This document shows, in pieces, positions 47,701-56,700 of a DNA stretch of 64,000 bases (position 1 is the stretch's first letter; every line of letters starts with the position of its first letter). The stretch is from positions 5,001-69,000 of the forward strand of contig NC_020169.2 of NCBI RefSeq assembly GCF_000224145.3, read 5' to 3'. Below the pieces are notes generated by a model that saw nothing but the letters and a program-made list of their open reading frames with translations, searched no databases and was not told the DNA's origin. The translations under genes and the position numbers were made by a program. This DNA comes from Ciona intestinalis (taxonomy: Eukaryota > Chordata > Ascidiacea > Phlebobranchia > Cionidae).

Positions 47701-50700
47701 TTGAATCGGTCCAGTGCGATAATTGAATTCAGTAACTTAGGCTAGCCTATATAGTCGATGTATTTTAAAATATGCTAAATACAGTGTATAGCAGTAATAA
47801 CCATTCGAAATTTTACCATGTGATACGCTAGATAAATACCCTTAAACGGTTTATAACTTTAACTGTTGAAATGCTAGATATTGGCTCTGTTCTTGGATGT
47901 GGAAATGCAAATCAGGTAGGTCATGATTATAAATATTTCTTTTTAATTAGTTGTGATCACTGATAAGACTGCAACTGCAATACATAAGTTTTTGGCTGGA
48001 CCAACAGAAAGTAGTGTAGTATGCAGTGCACATTTCAATTTCCAAAACTCTGTACTTATTATTTGTTGTGTAATTAATATATCATTATGTCTGTAGTGCC
48101 TAAGATACTTGGTAAAATTTCCTCTGCCTAGACCTTATACGGTTGATGAACCATCTCCAAGAATAGAGAGTGAGGCCCCCGGGTATATTGAGGCATGTAC
48201 ACAAGTTTCACCAATAAAGGTTGTGCATGCCAAACACGAGCATGTGTGTCATTTCGAACGAAAGGTAATTAAAAATATAGTTCTTTTTGGTGGTATAGAA
48301 ACACTGACATATTTACAATTTAGGAACTCGAGTTGCACCCGATGCGGAAACAAATGAAGGATGTTCAGTAATGCATTTTATACTCTGATTTTGGTTTATT
48401 TGCAAAAAAATGCAATATCTGTTTACAACATTTGTGTTTCCTCTCTGCAGATATTAATCCACATTTTCCACGCTCGCACCTGAAAGAACAGTTACTTTCA
48501 TAACACTTATTTTTTTAATTTTTCCACATATAAAATCTTACCAATCCTTTGCTTCACATCGCCCGGAGTTTGAAACTACGGCTGACTTTTCGCTGCTAAC
48601 TCTTTCTAAGATACATTCTGGATCAAATAAACAGCCTACAGCGGGGCGCAAAAATGTTGATTGAAAAAGTTTATCATCAGAAAATAAAGAATCAGAGTTT
48701 CAAGAACTTGTTGAATTACTATCATTGCTTGTAGCAAGTTGTAGGTGTTTCAGACATCACTTGAAGGCCATATTATTATAATTTATAAACAAACTGGAAC
48801 TCCTAAGTATTTATTAGTGCCATTATTAACCTAGGTAGTACATGACTAGTCCATGATTACCAAAAAATGACGTTTTCAAAATTCGCGCTATATCCTACAC
48901 GCAAAAATCAAATTTTTTAATCAGGCAACTTGTTTAGGAAACCTGGTAGTTGCGAATAAACACTACTTTTTTAAAAAAGTTCGGTATGCAAACGTCATTT
49001 TTTTATGATTTATCAATGTAAACACTGAATAGGAAAGTCCCTGGTTTGTAGACTACAGAATTCGTTCATGCGTAAAGTTTGATTTGGCGGTGTGTGACGT
49101 CACGTACCGTTTTGGCGTATATGAATTTTAAACGTATATAAATCAAAAACTAAAGGTTTTTTTGTTTACTTTTTTTAAATTGGTGTTATAATTGACCAAA
49201 ATAATATATATGATAAAAATTGGCTTGTTTTTCCTACTGTTTAATGTGCCTTTAAATTATATAAAGTTACTATAGGATTCTTTTACTCTTATAACACCCA
49301 CATTCGCGACAATACAAAACTAACACCAGCACCTTTCATTCAAGAGGATGTTATGTCATTTCTTCGTACACCACAATTGCTAGCTTATATAGCTTAACAT
49401 TATGCATCACCGTTGCCTTTGCATTCAAATTTTTTTTTAGATTTCAGATGCCAATATTTCAAACCAGCCATCAAACGAATACAACACAAGAAATATGAAC
49501 AATATTCAGTCAATATTGGATTTGGAGTGGGAAAACTTACGAAACACGACTTGTGTTAAATCTTGGGACCTATCAAAAAAGGCACGTTTATTGTTGAAAT
49601 GCTGGTAATGTTTATACAGATATGCATTGCAAATTACCAACATTTAGCCCTATTGTTTCTGCTGAAGGCTAAACAAATTATAGTACTAAATCTATTTTTT
49701 TATAATATTTACCCTGTTTTTATTTCAACGCAATGTACAGATGACAACTTCTTTGCGGGAAAGTACTGGCCTAACTGAATCTGAAATCCACCATTTGCTC
49801 AATACTTCTTCGGTATCGGACAGTTATGTACGTAAACTCAACCAAAGGATATCATCATCTCTAAAGGTAGGGTCCCACATTTGTTCCAGCTTTGATTATT
49901 CAAAATAATATTCTTTTTTTGTAAAAAAGCACAACTCAGAATTCTAAGACGAATCTACCATTAAACATTTTATTTGCCTTTTTTGTTTTTAATAAGGCGA
50001 AAAATTTATGTACTTGATAAATCTAGGCATATAAAAGGGACACCCCTATTATTACGTTTAAAGTTCCCATGAAAAGCAAGGTTAAAAAACTGACATTTAA
50101 TCAATAAGTAACCTACGGAATCTTCAGAACTATGAAGGCAATGTTCGCAGCTTGGCTTTGCCAATAATAACAATACAAGGAGCATTTCACATCGCACCCA
50201 ACAAAGCAAAATCTGTCTTACATGGTTGCTGCAATGTGAGGGAAATGGAACAGGTTAAATATTCAATTTTTTCTTTTTGTCGTACGGAAATTGTTTTTTT
50301 TTTTGTAAACTGAACCCATTGTTAGTTTTAAACATTATTTCTTCTTAATTGAGATGATCAGTGGTTGGTCACTCCCCAGCAACTTTACTGTTAAACTGAA
50401 ACACTGGGACGTGATCAAGCAGAAAGGCACCTGAGAATACGTTTTGTTTAATTTAAAAAGCACTGCTATTTAAAATTATACAGAACATTTGGTTTACGGT
50501 GAAGCGCCGCTAAAAGAAGTCGACTAGCCGATTATTTTTTACCCAATTTCCGAACTTCAAAATGTTCCATAACAAGTTTGGGGTTTAGTTCTGGTTTTAG
50601 TTTAGAGTGTTTTCGAAAGGGTCTCAATCCTTAAAAAGGTTAACAATAATTTTCTTTCTTATTCAAACATCTTTAAATTTTAATGTTTTAATATAAAGTT

Positions 50701-53700
50701 ATTTGTGCGACTTAATGAAACCACCGCCTTACACAATTTTATTCTTTTTACAGGGTGTGCAGCATTTACCAGTCTCCCAATTTTTGGATTGTGAGTTGCC
50801 GTTAATCAACTTTAAGATTGGGGAAAAAGTGCTGGTTGCTGGTTCATCAGGATCTCTTGAAAATGCAAACTGTAAAATAGTAGGTTTTAGTTAAAAGTGC
50901 AAAATGTATTAAAATACAATGAATTAAAAAAACTTTGGCCGAATTTTATTTAATTCTTTATTTAATTTTGCTTCTTTAATTACTTACTATGAAAGTTGAT
51001 TAAATATCAAAATTAAAATCAAAGATATATCAGGTGTGTACATTGTATTATTTTTCTGTTGCTCTGTATTATGTTTTAATTTACTTAATTCATTTGTTTA
51101 ATTATTAGAAAACTGTCTCAAATTTGATCAAAAAAATGAATCCTGCCTTGTCTTCTGTGGATGTGCGGAACTTGAGTCATGAAGTTCTTGGTGAATTATG
51201 TCCTGCTCGATGGAGAAACCATGTTAAAACTTCGCTACAGTTGATGTTTGGAAATTCTGGCTTGGTAAGCCTTAGTGGTGAATTAAAACTTCTGAGTTAA
51301 TTTGCGCACATATTAATACGAAAACATGTACAATGATGTTTAAAGCTGATTTAAAATCATATTCCGGCTCGGCAACTTAAAACAAACCTTAAGATACCGT
51401 TACATGTTGAGTGTGCACTGGTGTGACTGTTGGTTATGGCAGTGTTTGCCAAAATGTTTTTTGGTTCAACTTGGGTTACCAATGTGATAAAAACCTGGGT
51501 CTCAACAACATCTTAGCAGCCTTGTAACAAGAAAATTTTGAGCTTCAATCGTTCATTTATACATCCTTAAAATGTATTGCATTGCACAAACTGTGATGTA
51601 CAACAGGAGGCTTCTTCATGCGTTTAAAATTTCATAGAGAAGCTATGTCCCTCTTCATGCTATTGACAGCAAAAGGTGTTTTGCCTTGTTACTCATTTAC
51701 TGTGTAAGTCTTGGAATCTTCCGTGTAATGCTCTTAAACCTGGGTTTAATAAGGCCGTCTTAGTGGGTGGTGTACAAAAAATACTCTTTACAAGGTTTTT
51801 TTACAGGTTGTCCTTGATACAGTTCAAAGTGAAGTAAAATTAAGTTCTTTTATCACAAGTAAATCAACATATCTCATCGCAGTTGTTCCCTCTACGTGGT
51901 ATGTATCAATTTTTCCATTTATTTTTAATCTTTCCCATCTATAAAATTTAGATTAACAAAAAATGACCTTTAACTTTGACCGTTTCTGGTTAACATTTAT
52001 AAACTTTAACCAAAAGTTCTTTAATTGGGGGGGGAGCACAGATGCTCAACTTTAAAAAAGATATAGCGGGCGTATCAGGGTGACGTAAGGAACATTTGTA
52101 AACTAAAAAAAAAGTATGGCATTTGTGCTGTAAGTTTACAATGAAGTGGAAAACCCAAAGCTGATATTTCCCATAAAAATAGTACTAAATGTTTATGTAG
52201 CTTTGTTCAACCAAACAATTAAAATAGACTAAACTTGTACATTTTTTGAAATCTTATTGTAATAAATGAGAAAAAAAGTGTTTTAATACTTTAGAAACAG
52301 TGAAAAATTTGAGGTGGTATTTTTCTGATGGTAAATCCCATGCATTGCCGCACAATTAATTTACTCGCGTACATAGCTTGTCGCAATAATTCCATGCAAA
52401 AAGGCAGAGATACCAGCAACTTGCTGACAGCAAGTAAGGACAAGGCTGCTGATGTTTTACCGTTAAACCTTATTAGTCTAAACTGGGCTATTTTTCTTAT
52501 TCCGGTATATGGCTTGTAAACATTTGGTAACATAAAACTTAATTTAGATGCATTTTAACTGTATAGTACAACCAATAAACAAAAATTTAAATAAAAAATT
52601 AAATATCACCCACAAAGTACCATATGGTAACTCGTAAGCCGGCTAGAGGTGTTAAACCTGCGTGATAACGATTGTCGTTTTCTGGCCACGCGAGGATAAG
52701 GTAAGTTACATTCATTCATAATCTTGTTAAAACATGTCACAGGTGTGTAAAGGAAGATCCTGGTACAATGTTTCTTTTGCATCGTAAAGTGGATCCAGAT
52801 AAAACAATTGTTAACATAGGTGTAAGATATCTGGCTGTGTTTGATACCCGGAAAACTTGTGACAACTAGTGAGTAAAATTGATATATGCATTCTGGAACC
52901 ACTAATGCATGTTCTGATACTTTTCTTTAAATTGATTATTGATATATAATTACTCGCAGCTTACAACCAGGTGTTTTAGTTGAAGTAAGCTTAAACAATG
53001 CTTGCGGAAAACTACACAACAACACCTCAACATTTTGGTTGGATGGTAATTTGAATGAAGGTAACTTACATACAAACGAAGATTCAAATCTAAATGATCA
53101 ATCTTCTGGAACTACTCAAGGTATGATTAACTTATTTAGTTTTACTTTTCTTTTGGTGTTTCGTGCTTGTTACCTACACTTTTTTGTGTTTAATTTTACC
53201 TTCACTATCTTTTACAACCACAATTATATTCTGGATAATGGGGAAGTAGTATATATAAACTCAGTATAATCTGTTGACTGGTGTTTGGCCTAAAAAATAT
53301 TTTCAAGATGCTGCCTCTGATTCTGAGGAAGCTGTACAGGATGCAATTAAACTTTTGTCCGGAAGTTTAAAAATAAGAAACGAAGAGAAAATGGAAGTTG
53401 CTGATGAAGAAAAAGACAAAGTAAGGAGTTGACTGGTTTCGTGTCAGTTGAGCATTTGACAACAATAGGATTAACCTTAAATATTATTTGTTGCTATTTT
53501 GCTCTGCAACAGTTTTCTAGCTCAACTAACCCAGGTTTGAAATGATTTAATTTACGAACTAGTTCTTGGGATATCAAAAGCTGTCACTTTTCCTTGTGGG
53601 ACTATGATATGTATCTCAGCGATAGTTTTAACCTTAAAAACTATTAACTCAGTAATGTTTGCCTTCAGCATAGAAACCATGGTATNNNNNNNNNNNNNNN

Positions 53701-56700
53701 NNNNNNNNNNNNNNNNNNNNNNNNNNNNNNNNNNNNNNNNNNNNNNNNNNNNNNNNNNNNNNNNNNNNNNNNNNNNNNNNNNNNNNNNNNNNNNNNNNNN
53801 NNNNNNNNNNAAGTTACTACTTTTTTACTCAAAAAAAATTAATTAAATAAACAAAAGCTACCACAGTGGTTTAAATAATGTACACCCACCCTCTACAATG
53901 CATTTCTAGTTCCTGTGTCATCGCAGTGCTTCCTATATTTTCTCACCGCACCCAATTTTGTATTAGTGTTTCAGAATGTGACAGTTCCAACAATAATATC
54001 ACCTAAATTTAATAGATTTTTTTAAGGAAATTTATGATTATGACAGGATAACTCAGAAGAGCAAGTGATAAACAAGCAAAAGTCATCAAGTACACTACCT
54101 TTAGGTATGATTCAGTTGTATTCAAGATTCAACTATGAATTATTATATCTTTAATAATGGCCATCTTGATAATATAACTTACATATAGTAGGGTGGAAGA
54201 AGATTAGACACCTTTCGTGTTTTAAACAAAAAACAATGGTCTTATAGGAGTCGTGAAAAAATAGTTCTAAAATTTTTGGAATATTCTTTGTTAACTACTA
54301 AATCAGACGAGAAAATAAAGTTAAAAGGTGTCCCATCTTCCCCAACCCAATGCATTATAACTTTAAAATGATTATTGTACTGTACGGTTTAAAATACTTT
54401 GTCCAGTAACATTCTAATTTTAAAGGTGAAGGGAACAAACAAAATAAAGTTGATTCTAATCCAAAAGCAAATACTATTCCTACAACAAGATCGTCCTCGG
54501 TTAACCAAGGACATTTTTATAAGAAGCAAAGCAGCCATAAATCCGCCTCTTTCACAGCCTTTGACAGATCTCTTCATAACTACAATTCTGCTTCAACATC
54601 CCCAAAGATGTTGGCTTTGTCAACAAATCAAAATATCTCCGAACCTTATGTAACCCAATCAATACCTGGTCCATATATGCAACATAACGGACAACCGCAC
54701 CAAAATTTTAATTCCGTTTCGATGCCAGTATTATTCAGATCACCTGTCCCTGTGCTTGTAAATAGCCAACTAACACGGCCGGTGTCACCGCTGTGTTACT
54801 TCCCCCCACACCAAGCTAGTGTTGTTTCTCCACAAGGGGACAATTTTATACCTCGTCAGTTGTTTAAATCCGCATCATCTGTTGATTTTGGTACAATACA
54901 TTCTCAGCAAAGTCACCATGTACAGCAAGAGAAGCTACATCATATACAGCAAATGTTTGAAAACAATCTCCCCAATCAAGCAATGTTTAATGCTTCAAGT
55001 GAAAGCTTTAGATCAAATCAACCTAACATATCACCATCTATATTACAAAGTAAAACTCATTTACCAAGTTATAAAGCAGGTATGCATTTCAGTAGTACAA
55101 ATTTTTGGACACATGTTTTGCAATTTTTCAGTTTTATATTGTGGTTAAAATTTAACGGAGCATACCAACGAAAAATGAAAATTTGTGAATGAAAATATGG
55201 ATAAAGTTGCTCAAATGTAAGCTATTGTCGTACGTCGTACCTTTAGAATAGATCATATTTCATCTGTATATACCAATTAGATTCTTTGTTGGTATGCCTT
55301 TTAAAAAAAGGATTTCAACCAAAATATTTGTTTTTGTAATTATATTACTTCTGAAGTATTTTTTATTTCATAAATTCACTTATAGAATATTTTTGTTAAT
55401 CTTTTTAGTAAAATAAAACATCTTGAATGTAACTACAAAACTAATGTAGTAAATATCAAACATTTATTTCTGTTATGTTGCAAACAGAACATTCCATAAA
55501 CAACCGAAGTGAAACGAAAACTCTTCATGTTCATAATAATGAGGTTTCAGTGGCAAGACATGAAAGTTTAGGTTTGTACATTACTTTATATCTATGGTTG
55601 TTTTACCTTGTGTAACATTGCTAAATCTTATGTAACTGTGAGTTTTCACACTGGCCGTAATTCTATGCTTGTGATGCTACATACGTTTACTTTGTATGGA
55701 CTGTTTAGGATTATAATAATGTGTGATTGTTGTCATGATTTGAATTCATTTATTTCTGTAAATATTGTTTGTTGCTTTAAATTTCCAGGACCTATAGGTA
55801 GTCCAGCTTCCTCACGAAGAGGTAAACCTGAAAAATCTCAAAGTAATACTTGGCCATATAAGGGAAATGTCAGCAACATCATGTCCAATGCAAACTGTAA
55901 GATTTTCAATCATACATATTGAATAGGAATCGGATACTACTTTCTCTGTAGTCTAATTTTTAAAAAAAGGAAAAAAGCTGGTTAACAGAAGTCTTAAAAA
56001 GATAACTGGTGAAATGATGATTAAACTAAAGGGCAATAGTCTGTGATATATTTGAGATAAATGAGAATTAAAAGTCGATTTGTTTTATTTGCACATTATA
56101 AAGATATATTCCAGAAAACGAACAATTAAATGCAGTTTAATCTTGTGCAAATATTAAAGAAACAACAACATTCATATCATTATCTGACTGTATTTTTAAT
56201 TTAAGTTTAAAGTTCATTTTTACCTTGTGGATTAACTTTGAAACTGCAGGTAGTTCTGAATATGCCAATTATCTTGCACAAGTACAATCACTAAACCAAC
56301 ATGAACGAATAGAAAACAGCCAAGCTAATGCTAACAGGTAATTTTGCTTTAATCTTGCGGACCATTAGTGCACAGTGGCATTCTGTAACAGACTTTTATA
56401 AAAATGTTTATGATTACACTTCTGGTTAGTAGAAACTTATAAAGTTGGTTTTGTTTAAAAGAATAATAAATTCTAAAACAGTTAAAAAGGTATAATGGCA
56501 TAAACAACAAATTAAGAGTTCAGGAAACAAAATTAACATTTATTAAGTGGAGTTATCTGTTCAGAATGAATGTAAATGATTTTGTAAAAGCGATTGAGCC
56601 AAAGTATATTTTTACCCGAGTAGTAAGCTTTTGTAGTATAATAAATAACTTTGTAATAGTCTATTCCTGTCAAATTTAACTAAAAGCCTCTCCCTTGCCA

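Noticed and set aside
47879..47917. Possible 38-bp extra exon of the 22-exon gene (…CTAG acceptor, GTAGGT donor)
   Set aside because: Including it shifts the phase and breaks the frame of exon 48097-48264, which joins cleanly to 46976-47065 without it.
53039..53269. Longer open frame extending exon 52960-53120
   Set aside because: It reads through the GTATGA donor into intron; the downstream exon at 53308 matches the donor phase.
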